DNA of 64,000 bases, from positions 1,550,001 to 1,614,000 of the forward strand of contig OY761144.1 in assembly GCA_963664365.1 (NCBI GenBank), given 5' to 3'. This document shows positions 50,954 through 59,479 of this stretch, piece after piece. The stretch comes from VXRN01 sp963664365. GTDB lineage: Bacteria; Chloroflexota; Dehalococcoidia; Lucifugimonadales; UBA1123. The notes under the pieces were generated by a model. The model had not been told where the DNA came from. It ran no database searches and saw only the letters and a program-made list of their open reading frames with translations. Positions within the stretch are counted from its first letter, which is position 1. Each line of letters starts with the position of its first letter. The position numbers were made by a program, and so were the translations under genes.

Positions 50954-52279
50954 GATCCGGGTCGATTCGGCATCTTCGGACGCCAACCGGAGGCCATGCA
51001 GTACTCTGCGCCCGTTGGTCTTGCGCGTTTCGACTCTGAAGATGTCCCAGACGGCGTTGTAGAGTTGATGGGGCCTGACGGGTCGGAATCGGTTGGCCGC
51101 GCACCAGTCTTTGTATGCGGCGTAGAGGTCGGCGCGGTCGATTTTGTCGTAGGGGGAGGTCTCTTCGACGCACTCTTGGAGGAAGAGGCGGGTGGAGTCC
51201 GACGCCTGGTCGAACTCGTTCTTGGCGGCAACCATCTTCTTGCTTTCGGTGAGCCTGCCGCGTTCGAGAAGCATGCGGCGCTCGGCGATGGCGCGGTTGA
51301 GGAGGCCGGACAGTTCTTCGGGCGTGGCGATCTTTTCGAGCAGAGCGGGGTCTTGGATGGACTCGTTGAGGGTGGCGCCGAATGGTACGGCGAGCCAGCG
51401 TCGGAGGTATCCAAGTGAGTTGTCGGCGGAGCGGGGTACGCGTCCGGCTGAGGCGAGCAGCCGGGTGAAGGGTTGGAACTCGATGGTGTCCTTGTGCTTG
51501 CGGGGGGCGCGGAGGATAGCGAGTTGACCATCGACTATCTGCTTGAAGACGGCGGTGTCGTCGAAGTCGCGCTCGGGTACGTCGGCGGAGATGTTGAGGA
51601 GTTTGCCTCGGAGTTCCGCGAGGGAGTAGCTGCCCTCGGTGAGGTCGTGGAGGGGTACGTTGGAGACGTTCTGGGGTCCGAGGAATGTCCTGAGGAGGGC
51701 GATTGCTACGCTCTTGCCGTTGCCGCCTGCGCCTGAGCCGAGGAAGATGACGGCCTTCTGGCAGCGTGAGTCGGGGATCATGAAGAGTCCGGCTAGCTGG
51801 TAGAAGACATCTTGGGCGTCGTAGGGGAAGACGCGCTTTAGAAACAGGTCTATTTCGGGGCACTGGGCTTCGGGGTCCCACGCGGCGTTGATCTGGACGG
51901 GGGAGAGGAAGTCCTCGGAATGCGGCTCGAGGTCGCCGGATTCGAGGTCGAGGATTCCGTTGAGGACGTTGACTCGGTCGAGCGGCGGGGTGTCCCAGAG
52001 CCTGGGGGAACTATCCTTGTACCATACGAGGACGTTTTTGACCCTGGCGGGTGTCCAGTCGCGATTCATGGAATCGGCGAGGATGCTCCTGAGCCTGTCG
52101 TTGGCGGGGACGTACCGTCCGAGGTCCGGGTCGTAGATGAAGGGGTCGTGTCCGTCGGATGCGAATATGTAGCCCTTCTTCTTGAGGGGATATGTGGCGT
52201 GGGCGTAGGTCCAGGCCGGGGGCTGGAAGGAGAACTTGTCGAATTCGGAGAGGAGGCTTTTGATTTCCGGGTCGATCAT
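50942..52279 (-). CDS. D5/SF3-type phage or plasmid replicative helicase
   Basis: 445 aa. A D5_N-like region is followed by the SF3 helicase domain. Walker A is GSGAGGNGKS (181-190), Walker B-like LNISADVPE, and the motif C/arginine-finger region is LASAGRVPRSADNSLGYLRRW. The end folds as a small winged helix (YDKIDRADLYAAYKDWC). P4-type proteins are usually 700-900 aa with an N-terminal primase; that part is absent here. The Asn normally found in motif C is not visible. ATG 52279 is preferred over GTG 52291 because AGGTG lies 10 bases upstream. It is probably from an integrated element. Confidence 0.85.
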   Translation of the reverse strand: MIDPEIKSLLSEFDKFSFQPPAWTYAHATYPLKKKGYIFASDGHDPFIYDPDLGRYVPANDRLRSILADSMNRDWTPARVKNVLVWYKDSSPRLWDTPPLDRVNVLNGILDLESGDLEPHSEDFLSPVQINAAWDPEAQCPEIDLFLKRVFPYDAQDVFYQLAGLFMIPDSRCQKAVIFLGSGAGGNGKSVAIALLRTFLGPQNVSNVPLHDLTEGSYSLAELRGKLLNISADVPERDFDDTAVFKQIVDGQLAILRAPRKHKDTIEFQPFTRLLASAGRVPRSADNSLGYLRRWLAVPFGATLNESIQDPALLEKIATPEELSGLLNRAIAERRMLLERGRLTESKKMVAAKNEFDQASDSTRLFLQECVEETSPYDKIDRADLYAAYKDWCAANRFRPVRPHQLYNAVWDIFRVETRKTNGRRVLHGLRLASEDAESTRIRAA

Positions 52280-52529
52280 GGTCTTATTCACCTTTGGTTT
52301 GGAGTATCAGGGAACCGATGTACTCTATGATATTAGGGAACGGCGGTTCGTGTCAAGGGGTGGATAGGGTGTAAGGTAGTTGAGGGTCTTAGAGTCTGAG
52401 CGTAGCGAGGAGTGACAGTGGGGGCGGTTGGGGTGACCGTCCTTGGGAAGCCAATTAGAGCCACAGTGAGGGTAGCGCATGTCATGTCGGTAGGTACGAG
52501 TCCTGACCATGTCAACACCTATCCAGTTT

Positions 52530-52552
52530 ATTAGAATGTGACCAATTCTAAT
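52530..52552 (+). promoter_or_regulatory. Operator-like palindrome ATTAGAAT-N7-ATTCTAAT
   Basis: A perfect 8-bp inverted repeat with a 7-base spacer, AT-rich against the background, in the 461-base gap between the helicase start and the gene at 52741. It could bind a dimeric repressor acting on either side. Confidence 0.45.
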
Positions 52553-52592
52553 ACACCAGCGCGTGTTGAGAATACCAATGCGGTCGACTGGG

Positions 52593-52621
52593 TTGTCACT
52601 TCCCGCGCCTATACTTATAGT
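52593..52621 (+). promoter_or_regulatory. Promoter for the membrane protein at 52741
   Basis: TTGTCA (52593-52598), a 17-base spacer and TATAGT (52616-52621). It gives a leader of about 113 nt. The remaining gap shows no gene. Confidence 0.55.
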
Positions 52622-52740
52622 GCATCTGGGAAGACACAAGATGGTGAGTCGCGGGTACGGCACTAGCAACAAGAACTCCGAAGCGGAGCGCAACTAGCTA
52701 AGGACAGGCATTAGGCCCAATTGGTCAGAGGAGAACTTAG

Positions 52741-53163
52741 TTGAATTACCTACTCTGGAAAATCGGGCTGGGGGCGGTCACGTTCGGCATCTTCGCGTAC
52801 CTCACGGTCGCTGATAATTTTGCCTGGATTGCAGAAGAGGTTGAACAGGCTCCTATGTTCGCAGTTGTCGCCGCGACAGCGCTGTGTGTAAGTTTGATTC
52901 AAGGCAAGAGTCCAGACGAAACCCAACTGCGAACAGCCAGACTGAATTTGTTGGATGTCGCGCTCGTAGTCGACCTCTTGATTCGACTACTGATCGGTGT
53001 CGCTACTTGGGTTGCTGCTATGAAGTGGTTGCAAGAAACCGAGTCCGTGCCGCCGGTCTATAATGGCCTCGCAATTATATTGGGATTGGTAGCATGTTCG
53101 AGTCTCGTGTTTGGTCTGTTCGAAGGGCGCAAACACGGCGACGGTGGGGACGGAGCGGACTAA
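52741..53163 (+). CDS. Small membrane protein, 140 aa
   Basis: No family recognised. Four hydrophobic segments are visible (about residues 5-24, 40-53, 70-94 and 107-125), separated by short charged loops, with a Gly/Asp-rich C-terminal tail. The TTG start has GAGGAG 7 bases upstream and its own promoter. G+C is lower than in its neighbours. The stop overlaps the convergent 38-aa gene by 4 bases. It may belong to the same accessory segment as the helicase. Confidence 0.7.
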   Translation: MNYLLWKIGLGAVTFGIFAYLTVADNFAWIAEEVEQAPMFAVVAATALCVSLIQGKSPDETQLRTARLNLLDVALVVDLLIRLLIGVATWVAAMKWLQETESVPPVYNGLAIILGLVACSSLVFGLFEGRKHGDGGDGAD

Positions 53164-53276
53164 CTGCCGTAGACCGCAAACAGGGCAAGGCCCAAAATCA
53201 CGACGCTCCCGACTACAATGAAGGCCCAAGTTTGCCAAGATGCCGTATTCCATATTGAGGGCTTCTCTCGTCTCAT
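53160..53276 (-). CDS. Single-span membrane microprotein, 38 aa
   Basis: The minus strand encodes MRREKPSIWNTASWQTWAFI, then VVGSVVILGLALFAVYGS. A positively charged N-terminus is followed by one membrane helix. AAAGGAGG lies 7 bases before the ATG, one of the strongest binding sites in the window. It is convergent with the 140-aa membrane protein (4-base overlap). The function is unknown. The rest of the 53277-53490 gap is empty apart from the next promoter. Confidence 0.65.
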   Translation of the reverse strand: MRREKPSIWNTASWQTWAFIVVGSVVILGLALFAVYGS

Positions 53277-53490
53277 GGCAACATCCTCCTTTAGCATATA
53301 GGATACCATATTGGCCCAACGCTATGAGCGCTTGAGGAGAACTCTGTCGAGTTCCAGGGGTTTAGGGGACGAACTTGTGCCCCTCCGTCTAGGCTCTGAT
53401 TCTGAGCCTTTCCCCGCGGCCGATTTCAGTCAGATCAATTATGCACTCGCCTGACTGTCTCTTCTTGTCCCCGCACTGCCCAGTTTGTCA

Positions 53491-53496
53491 TATAAT
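53491..53496 (+). promoter_or_regulatory. -10 box of the dehydrogenase operon
   Basis: TATAAT, 36 bases before the E1 alpha ATG. The best -35 candidate, TTGTCC (53465-53470), is 20 bases away, so an activator or alternative spacing may be needed. Confidence 0.45.
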
Positions 53497-53531
53497 AGGG
53501 GCCACACCGCAAAGCCCTTGGAGTCTGCCGC

Positions 53532-54554
53532 ATGGCCATCGCCAAACCAGCAACCATCTCGATAGCGCCCGTTGGGGGCGGCGGGCTGTCGGATGGGGAC
53601 CTGCTGGACATGTACCGGCAGATGGTGGTGGTGCGGACTCTGGACGAGCGGATCTGGATGCTGAACCGGCAGGGCAAGGCGGCGATCATGGCATCGTCGC
53701 AGGGTCATGAGGCGGGGCAGATCGGCAGCGTGTGGGCGTTGGAGCGGGGAGTGGACCAGTTCTACATCTACTACCGCGACTTGGCGGTGATGCTGACGCT
53801 TGGCATGACTCCGGTGGAGATCATGTCCGGCTTTCTGGCGAAAGAGGGCGAGCCGATGAGCGGCGGGAGGCAGTTCCCCACGCACGGCGCGTACCCGGAG
53901 TTGGGAATCGTCAACCTGTCCAACGTGGTCGGCACCCACATTCCGCAGGCGGTGGGCGTCGCGCTGGCGATGAAGATGCGTGGCGAGCCGGGACTTGTCA
54001 TCACGTACTTCGGAGACGGCGCGTCGAGCGTCGGGGACTGTCACGAGGCGATGAACTTCGCGGCGATCCACAGTCTGCCGGTGATCTTCTTCTGCGAGAA
54101 CAACCGGTACGCGATCTCGGTGCCGCTGAGGAAGCAGATGGCGGTGGACAGCATCGCCTCTCGCGCCGAGGGCTACGGAATGCCGGGGGTCGAGATCGAC
54201 GGCTGCGACATCGTGGCGGTGTATGAGGCCACGACGCAGGCGGCGCTCCGCGCGCGGTCGGGAGACGGGCCGACGCTCATCGAGGCGCACGTTGAGCGAT
54301 ATTTGCCTCACACGTCGGACGACGACGACACGCGGTACAGGCCGCAAGAGGAGCTTGTGGAGGCGCGCAAGCGGGACCCCCTCAAGATCCTGGCGGCGCA
54401 GCTTCGGGAGTCGGGGGCGCTGACGGACGAACTGGACGAGTCGTTCCGGTCGGAGGCGCGCCGCATCGTGAACGAGGCGACGGACATTGTCGAGTCGGCC
54501 CCGTATCCGAGCGCGCAGGGCTTCGACCAAGACGTGTACGAGGAGGGCGGGTGA
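53532..54554 (+). CDS. Alpha-ketoacid dehydrogenase E1 component, alpha subunit
   Basis: 340-aa ThDP enzyme subunit of a pyruvate, branched-chain ketoacid or acetoin dehydrogenase. The ThDP-binding motif is YFGDGASSVGDCHEAMNFAAI..FFCENN, with SSQGHEAGQIGSVWAL and YYRDLAVMLTLGM nearby. The phosphorylation-loop-like YLPHTSDDDDTRYR is the branched-chain style (THHSTSDDS.YR), which favours a 2-oxoisovalerate dehydrogenase (BkdA). GGAG lies 8 bases before the ATG. First of three genes for E1a-E1b-E2. Confidence 0.93.
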   Translation: MAIAKPATISIAPVGGGGLSDGDLLDMYRQMVVVRTLDERIWMLNRQGKAAIMASSQGHEAGQIGSVWALERGVDQFYIYYRDLAVMLTLGMTPVEIMSGFLAKEGEPMSGGRQFPTHGAYPELGIVNLSNVVGTHIPQAVGVALAMKMRGEPGLVITYFGDGASSVGDCHEAMNFAAIHSLPVIFFCENNRYAISVPLRKQMAVDSIASRAEGYGMPGVEIDGCDIVAVYEATTQAALRARSGDGPTLIEAHVERYLPHTSDDDDTRYRPQEELVEARKRDPLKILAAQLRESGALTDELDESFRSEARRIVNEATDIVESAPYPSAQGFDQDVYEEGG

Positions 54555-54555
54555 C

Positions 54556-55539
54556 ATGGCTGAGCAGAGCGTGATAGAGGCGGTCAGGGACGCGATGCGC
54601 GAGGAGATGCGCCGCGATGAGCGCGTTTTCGTGATGGGCGAGGACATCGGCGCGCGCGGCGGCGTGTTCCTGGCGACGGAGGGGTTCGTCGAGGAGTTTG
54701 GCGAAGCGAGGGTCATAGACACGCCGCTGGCCGAGTCGTCGATAGCGGGCATCGCGCTTGGCGCGGCTATGCACGGCATGAGGCCGATAGCCGAGATCGA
54801 GTTCGCCGATTTCATCTGGCCGACGATCAACCAAGTGGTGGGAGAGGCCGCCAGAGCGCGTTACGGGACGAACGGCAAGTTGAGCGTGCCGATGGTGCTC
54901 CGCTCCCCGCAGGGCGGCGGGATACGCGGCGCGCTGTACCACTCCCAGAGCGTCGAGGCGTTCTTCGCGCACACGCCGGGGCTGAAGGTCGTGACTCCGG
55001 CCACTCCATACGACGCGAAGGGGCTGCTCAAGAGCGCAGTCCGCAGCGACGACCCGGTTATCTTCCTGGAGCACAAGCGGACGTATCGCCTCGTTCGCGG
55101 AGAGGTGCCGGAGGATGACTACACGGTCCCCATCGGCCAGGCCGACGTGAAGATGGAGGGCGAAGACCTGAGCGTCATCACCTACGGGCTGATGGTGCAT
55201 CACTGCATAGAGGCGGCGCGGGAGTTGGCGCATGAAGGCGTCAGCGCGGAGGTGGTCGATCTGCGGACCGTCCGGCCCATAGACCGCGAGACGGTCTTGG
55301 CGTCGGTGCAGAAGACGGGGAAGGCGCTCATCGTCCACGAGGATACGAAGGCGGGCGGCGTTGGCGCGGAGGTCGCGGGCATCATCGCGGAGGATGCGTT
55401 CGAGTACCTGGACGGGCCGGTTGCCCGGTTGGCAGGGCCCGAGGTTCCGGCAATGCCCTTCGCCCCGCCGATGGAGGCGGCGTTCATGCTGAGTACAGAG
55501 AAGATAGCGGATGCCGTTAGAAGGCTTGCCGCGTACTAG
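54556..55539 (+). CDS. Alpha-ketoacid dehydrogenase E1 component, beta subunit
   Basis: 327-aa transketolase-like beta subunit. Marks are VIEAVRDAMREEMRRDERVFVMGEDIG, DTPLAESSIAGIALGAAMHGMRPIAEIEFADFI, LRSPQGGGIRGALYHSQS with the catalytic His, and the C-terminal domain DLRTVRPIDRETVLASVQKTGKALIVHED. ATG 54556 follows the alpha subunit stop by one base, with GGAGGG just upstream. It forms an a2b2 heterotetramer with the previous gene product. Confidence 0.95.
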   Translation: MAEQSVIEAVRDAMREEMRRDERVFVMGEDIGARGGVFLATEGFVEEFGEARVIDTPLAESSIAGIALGAAMHGMRPIAEIEFADFIWPTINQVVGEAARARYGTNGKLSVPMVLRSPQGGGIRGALYHSQSVEAFFAHTPGLKVVTPATPYDAKGLLKSAVRSDDPVIFLEHKRTYRLVRGEVPEDDYTVPIGQADVKMEGEDLSVITYGLMVHHCIEAARELAHEGVSAEVVDLRTVRPIDRETVLASVQKTGKALIVHEDTKAGGVGAEVAGIIAEDAFEYLDGPVARLAGPEVPAMPFAPPMEAAFMLSTEKIADAVRRLAAY

Positions 55540-55551
55540 AGGCGGTTACAG

Positions 55552-56817
55552 ATGATCATAGAGTTGCCGCAAGTTGGAGAGTCGGTCACCGAGGGGGTCA
55601 TTGGAAAGTGGCTCAAGTCGGTGGGAGACCGCGTCGAGCGTTTCGATCCGCTCGTAGAGGTCGTTACCGACAAGGTGAACATGGAGATGCCGTCGCCCGT
55701 GACCGGTACCCTCACGGCGGTCTTGGTCGGTGAGGGCGAGACGATTCCGATGGGAACGCCGATCGCTGAGGTCGCAGTGGAAGGGGAGACTGCGGACGAA
55801 GTCGTTCCAAGCGAGACTTCAACCCCTCCGGCGGAGTCGGCCCCCGCGGACCGCATCGGCACGCTGCTAAAGGACGTCGCCCCGGTTGGCCCGACCGGTT
55901 CCGGCGGCCCGATCTCTACGGACAGTCCCGACCGCCAAAAGCGGCGTGGTAGGGGAGGGCGGTACACGCCGGCAGTTCTGAGGCTTGCGGAGGAGCGCGG
56001 GGTCGATCTGGAGAGAGTCACGGGCACAGGCATCGGCGGCCGTGTGACGCTCAAAGACGTTCGCGGATTCATTGAGCAGGCTGATCAGACGGGGCCCGAG
56101 CCGACACCCGAGCCTTCGCCGGCGTCGGACGAGGAGCGCGTTCCGCTCAGTCCCGTCCGCCGTATGATTGCCGCCAACATGGTCAAGAGCGCCTCTGAGA
56201 TACCGCAGGCGTGGACGCTGGTTGAGGCCGACGTGACCGGTCTCGTGGCGCGGCGGCAGGCCATTCGGGACGACTTTCGGCAGCGCGAGGGCATCAACAT
56301 CACCTACTTGCCGTTCGTCATGAAGGCGGTGGCCGAGTCTCTAAAGGAGAATCCGCTGCTGAACTCGTCATGGGACGGCGACGCGATCATCTACAAGCGA
56401 CGGATCAATATCGGGATCGCGGCCGCCGCGCCGGACGGCCTGGTCGTTCCGGTGGTCCACGACGCTGACACTCTGAGTATCGCCGGTCTCGCGAAGAAGA
56501 TAGACGACCTGGTGGGCCGGGCGAGACGGGGCAAGTTGGATCTAGAAGACGTGCAGGGCGGGACGTTTACGCTCAACAACACGGGGGCGCTTGGGTCCAT
56601 CCTGAGTCAGCCGCTGGTCAACCACCCGCAGGCGGCGATCCTGACGACTGAGGCGATTGTGAAGCGTCCGGTCGTTATCGGGGAGGGCATCGCAATCCGC
56701 TCGATGATGAATCTGTGCATGAGTTTCGACCATCGCATCATGGACGGGGCGGAGGCGAGCGCGTTCATCAACGCGGTCAAACGGCGGTTGGAGGCGATTG
56801 GGGCTGATGCGGAGTAG
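55552..56817 (+). CDS. Dihydrolipoamide acyltransferase (E2) of an alpha-ketoacid dehydrogenase
   Basis: 421 aa. One lipoyl domain with Lys41 in VTDKVNMEMPSP and a Pro/Ser/Glu linker precede the E3/E1-binding domain (RYTPAVLRLAEERGVDLERVTGTGIGGRVTLKDV, about 135-170). The acyltransferase core has the catalytic DHRIMDG (393-399). TDKVN.E.PSP is typical of branched-chain E2. It lies 12 bases after E1 beta. E3 is not in the window. Lipoylation would depend on LipB (58744) or another route. Confidence 0.95.
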   Translation: MIIELPQVGESVTEGVIGKWLKSVGDRVERFDPLVEVVTDKVNMEMPSPVTGTLTAVLVGEGETIPMGTPIAEVAVEGETADEVVPSETSTPPAESAPADRIGTLLKDVAPVGPTGSGGPISTDSPDRQKRRGRGGRYTPAVLRLAEERGVDLERVTGTGIGGRVTLKDVRGFIEQADQTGPEPTPEPSPASDEERVPLSPVRRMIAANMVKSASEIPQAWTLVEADVTGLVARRQAIRDDFRQREGINITYLPFVMKAVAESLKENPLLNSSWDGDAIIYKRRINIGIAAAAPDGLVVPVVHDADTLSIAGLAKKIDDLVGRARRGKLDLEDVQGGTFTLNNTGALGSILSQPLVNHPQAAILTTEAIVKRPVVIGEGIAIRSMMNLCMSFDHRIMDGAEASAFINAVKRRLEAIGADAE

Positions 56818-56893
56818 AGTTGCCTTTACGGTGAGGTGAAGTGTAGGATGCAGTCGTCAGATTACAGAGGCCATGACCTACTAGGAGAGTGCT

Positions 56894-57685
56894 GTGGAAG
56901 TCAGAGAGATTGAACTAGGTTCAATTAGAGTGTCTAGTTTCAACACACGTAAAGATCTCTTTGCGGGAAACGAAGATGCCACTATCGACGACTTGGCAAA
57001 TAGTATTCAGGAACAGGGCTTGATCAGTCCTGTTGTTGTTAGAACAACCTTGGATGGTCGTTATGACCTGATCGTTGGCCAGAGGCGATTCTTAGCCTGC
57101 CGTCAATTAGGCATGACTATGATTCCCGCAACAATCAGAGATGACCTGGATGATACAACTGCAACTGTACTCTCACTGATAGAGAATGTTCAAAGAGCTG
57201 ACATGAATCCCATGGATAAAGCGAAGGCTTATATGGAGATCCTATCCAAATATGGAGATCCCAAGCGAGTCGCCCGAGAAACAGGAGTGTCTCTCGCGAC
57301 TGTTCGCAAGTACTCGAAGCTTCTAAAACTTGCGCCAGAGATTCAAGATGCACTAACGACTTCGGTTGGACCCACCGGCGTGGATACACTTGCGGCTCTG
57401 GCTGATAACTTTGATCAAGATGACCAATTAGAGGTTCTCGAACAGATAGATGGGTTTGGGCAGAGCATTCAGCAGGAGATAATAAAGAGAAGTGGTGGTG
57501 ACAAAAACAAGATCCCCGAATTGAGGGAACAAGCTCTACAAGGTGTCTTTAACGTTCGCATGTGCCGAGAAGGATTGTGTTTTGAGTTACCAGACGAGTG
57601 GAAATCCAAGATACGGGAACAATTGGGCAGTCAACCTCCACTTTTTCAACTTCGACCTCGACCTAACGCTACAACACAATGCTGA
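56894..57685 (+). CDS. ParB/Spo0J-like partition or nuclease-type DNA-binding protein
   Basis: 263 aa. The N-terminal ParB/Srx fold (IRVSSFNTRKDLF; SIQEQGLISPVVVRTTLDGRYDLIVGQRRFLACRQLG) has the R-R-x2-A-like patch. The central HTH is VARETGVSLATVRKYSKLLKLAPEIQ, and a Cys pair near the end (VRMCREGLCFEL) is not typical. GTG 56894 has AGGAG 6 bases upstream. The gene is visibly poorer in G+C (about 45%) than the dehydrogenase and lipB genes around it. No parA is nearby, so chromosome partition is unlikely; a mobile-element or defence role is more plausible. Confidence 0.82.
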   Translation: MEVREIELGSIRVSSFNTRKDLFAGNEDATIDDLANSIQEQGLISPVVVRTTLDGRYDLIVGQRRFLACRQLGMTMIPATIRDDLDDTTATVLSLIENVQRADMNPMDKAKAYMEILSKYGDPKRVARETGVSLATVRKYSKLLKLAPEIQDALTTSVGPTGVDTLAALADNFDQDDQLEVLEQIDGFGQSIQQEIIKRSGGDKNKIPELREQALQGVFNVRMCREGLCFELPDEWKSKIREQLGSQPPLFQLRPRPNATTQC

Positions 57686-57730
57686 GCAAACATGACCGGC
57701 CAAGAGTTTCGTGAAAGATACAGGTGACAG

Positions 57731-58342
57731 ATGGCAAGTACTTCCCAACGACCCGAGGAGTCGGCATTCCAGATTCTCGTATCTAAGTATCATGCTAACC
57801 CTCTATGGTTTGATCAGAACCTTCCCGAGATAGGCGAGATCATGCGCCAAGCGGGTTACTCGTCCCAACGCTCCCAATCTCCATTTGGATTGACTGACCG
57901 AGAACGGCGTTACCACAGCGAAGCGCTGTTCCAGATCGGGCATGTAGACAAACTCAGCGTCACAGATTCGATCAAAGCTTTAGAGCACTGCGCGGCACTA
58001 ATCAGAAATGACTCGCTGCCCTACGAGATTGGTCACGAAACCCGAGTTCTCCTGTTCAGGTCGGCATTCGGGAAGTCTCCTGAATCATTCAAGGCCAATG
58101 CAACGATTCCTATAGGCGACCAGCGAGGTGGTGAGCCTACCTATCGTGTCCCTCTGGTGCGGGGCGTGGTGATGAACCTCAATCTAAACATGAGTTTGGT
58201 GTCAGTCACCGTCACGCCTAGCAAAGTCAAGGAGCGCGAGAAGCTGATGAGCATTGTAGGAATTGGCCGGGACTCCGCTACGGACGTTGCGGCCAGGCAC
58301 GACGATTATCTAGCCGAGCAGTCGCCACATGCTGCTCCCTGA
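57731..58342 (+). CDS. Hypothetical protein of the ParB-PIN insert, 203 aa
   Basis: No family recognised. It is soluble, with a helical N-terminal half (FQILVSKYHANPLWFDQNLPEIGEIMRQAG; TDRERRYHSEALFQIG) and a beta-rich second half (VPLVRGVVMNLNLNMSLVSVTVTPSK). It lies 45 bases after the ParB-like gene and overlaps the PIN gene by 14 bases, a typical antitoxin-toxin junction. The size is large for an antitoxin, and no DNA-binding motif is evident. Confidence 0.7.
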   Translation: MASTSQRPEESAFQILVSKYHANPLWFDQNLPEIGEIMRQAGYSSQRSQSPFGLTDRERRYHSEALFQIGHVDKLSVTDSIKALEHCAALIRNDSLPYEIGHETRVLLFRSAFGKSPESFKANATIPIGDQRGGEPTYRVPLVRGVVMNLNLNMSLVSVTVTPSKVKEREKLMSIVGIGRDSATDVAARHDDYLAEQSPHAAP

Positions 58343-58742
58343 GGCTGTTGTGGTAGATACGTCCGCATTCTACGCGCTCGTTTCAGATTTGGACCGGTTC
58401 CATGACGAGGCTGTAGTATCTTTTGACCTACTCTCGGACTATGACCTCCAACTCTGGACGACCTCCTACGCACTTGTCGAAACCATAGCGCTGGTTCACC
58501 GCCGATTCGGATTCGAGACCCTTTCACGACTTTTGGAGATAATCGAGTCGAACGTGCAGGTGTTCTGGATAGATGACTCTTTACATTCGACAGCAATGAG
58601 AGAGTTCACATCTTCGGCTGGCAGAGGTCTGAGCCTTGTTGACTGGACCGTCGTACTGGTCGCGCGGATCAGATCGGCCCATGTGTTTACCTTCGATTCC
58701 GGCATTGCCAATAGCGGCGTAATAGCCGTCCCGCGCCGGTAG
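58329..58742 (+). CDS. PIN-domain RNase (VapC-like)
   Basis: 137 aa. The acidic active site is complete: Asp10 (VVDTSAFYAL), Glu51 (ALVET), Asp105 (LSLVDW) and Asp123 (FTFDSG). This is a VapC-type ribonuclease fold, normal length. ATG 58329 is 14 bases inside the preceding gene. The usual VapB partner is absent; the 203-aa protein occupies that position. The lipB start follows by one base. Confidence 0.9.
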   Translation: MLLPEAVVVDTSAFYALVSDLDRFHDEAVVSFDLLSDYDLQLWTTSYALVETIALVHRRFGFETLSRLLEIIESNVQVFWIDDSLHSTAMREFTSSAGRGLSLVDWTVVLVARIRSAHVFTFDSGIANSGVIAVPRR

Positions 58743-58743
58743 C

Positions 58744-59418
58744 ATGGGGTACTGCGCCAACACAGTACCAGTTATTCAACTTGGAACCGTCCCATACGCC
58801 CATGCCTTGAACCTCCAGCGCCGTCTCCATGCCGAAGTTGCCGCTGGAGACAGGGACGATACGCTGGTTCTTCTGGAACACCCTCACGTCTATACTCTCG
58901 GACGGAGGGGGAGGATGGACGACATCCTGGCATCCGAAGATGATTTGCGGCGTCTTGGAATCGAGGTGCATCACACCGATCGAGGGGGCGAGGTCACCTA
59001 TCACGGGCCTGGGCAGTTGGTCGGATATCCAATCTTGAACCTCAGACGCTGGGGCGGCGGCCCCCTAAAGTACGTCCGCTCGCTGGAGACGACGTTAATC
59101 GCGGCGCTGTCTGAGTTCGGCATCCAGGCAAAGAGCGACGGGCATCCCACCGGCGTTTGGGTCGAGGACCGCAAGATCGCGGCCATTGGAGTGAAGGTCG
59201 GTCGCCGCGTAACCACTCACGGCTTCGCGCTCAACGTGTCGGTGGACCTGTCATACTTCGACCGTATAGTGCCGTGCGGTATGCCGGACATCGAGGTCAC
59301 GTCGGTGAGCCGCGAACTGGGCCGCCCGGTCTCGGTGGATGAGGTCGTGCCCGTCGTGGTCGAAAAGTTCGGAGAGACGTTCGGGCGGCGCATGTCTGAC
59401 ACACGTCACATTGACTAG
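58744..59418 (+). CDS. lipB: Octanoyltransferase (lipoate biosynthesis)
   Basis: Transfers octanoate from acyl carrier protein to lipoyl-domain lysines. At 224 aa it is the normal length. Marks are LVLLEHPHVYTLGRRG, the core RGGEVTYHGPGQLVGYPIL, KIAAIGVKV with the catalytic Lys, HGFALNVS, FDRIVPCGMPD with the catalytic Cys, and VTSVSREL. It starts one base after the PIN gene with no clear binding site, so its original start region may have been altered by the insert. The E2 gene (55552) supplies an obvious substrate. Confidence 0.95.
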   Translation: MGYCANTVPVIQLGTVPYAHALNLQRRLHAEVAAGDRDDTLVLLEHPHVYTLGRRGRMDDILASEDDLRRLGIEVHHTDRGGEVTYHGPGQLVGYPILNLRRWGGGPLKYVRSLETTLIAALSEFGIQAKSDGHPTGVWVEDRKIAAIGVKVGRRVTTHGFALNVSVDLSYFDRIVPCGMPDIEVTSVSRELGRPVSVDEVVPVVVEKFGETFGRRMSDTRHID

Positions 59419-59479
59419 ACTCCGCTCAGGTAGTACGCTTCGCCCCAGGTGATTGGCGACCGTCGATGGGGGTCTGAGA

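Noticed and set aside
52987..53319. 110-aa minus-strand frame
   Set aside because: It overlaps the better-supported membrane protein gene and has no binding site. The 38-aa frame starting at 53276 on the same strand does have one.
56894..57685. Chromosome-partition ParB
   Set aside because: No parA, gidB or parS-like sites nearby, and the composition is foreign to the region.
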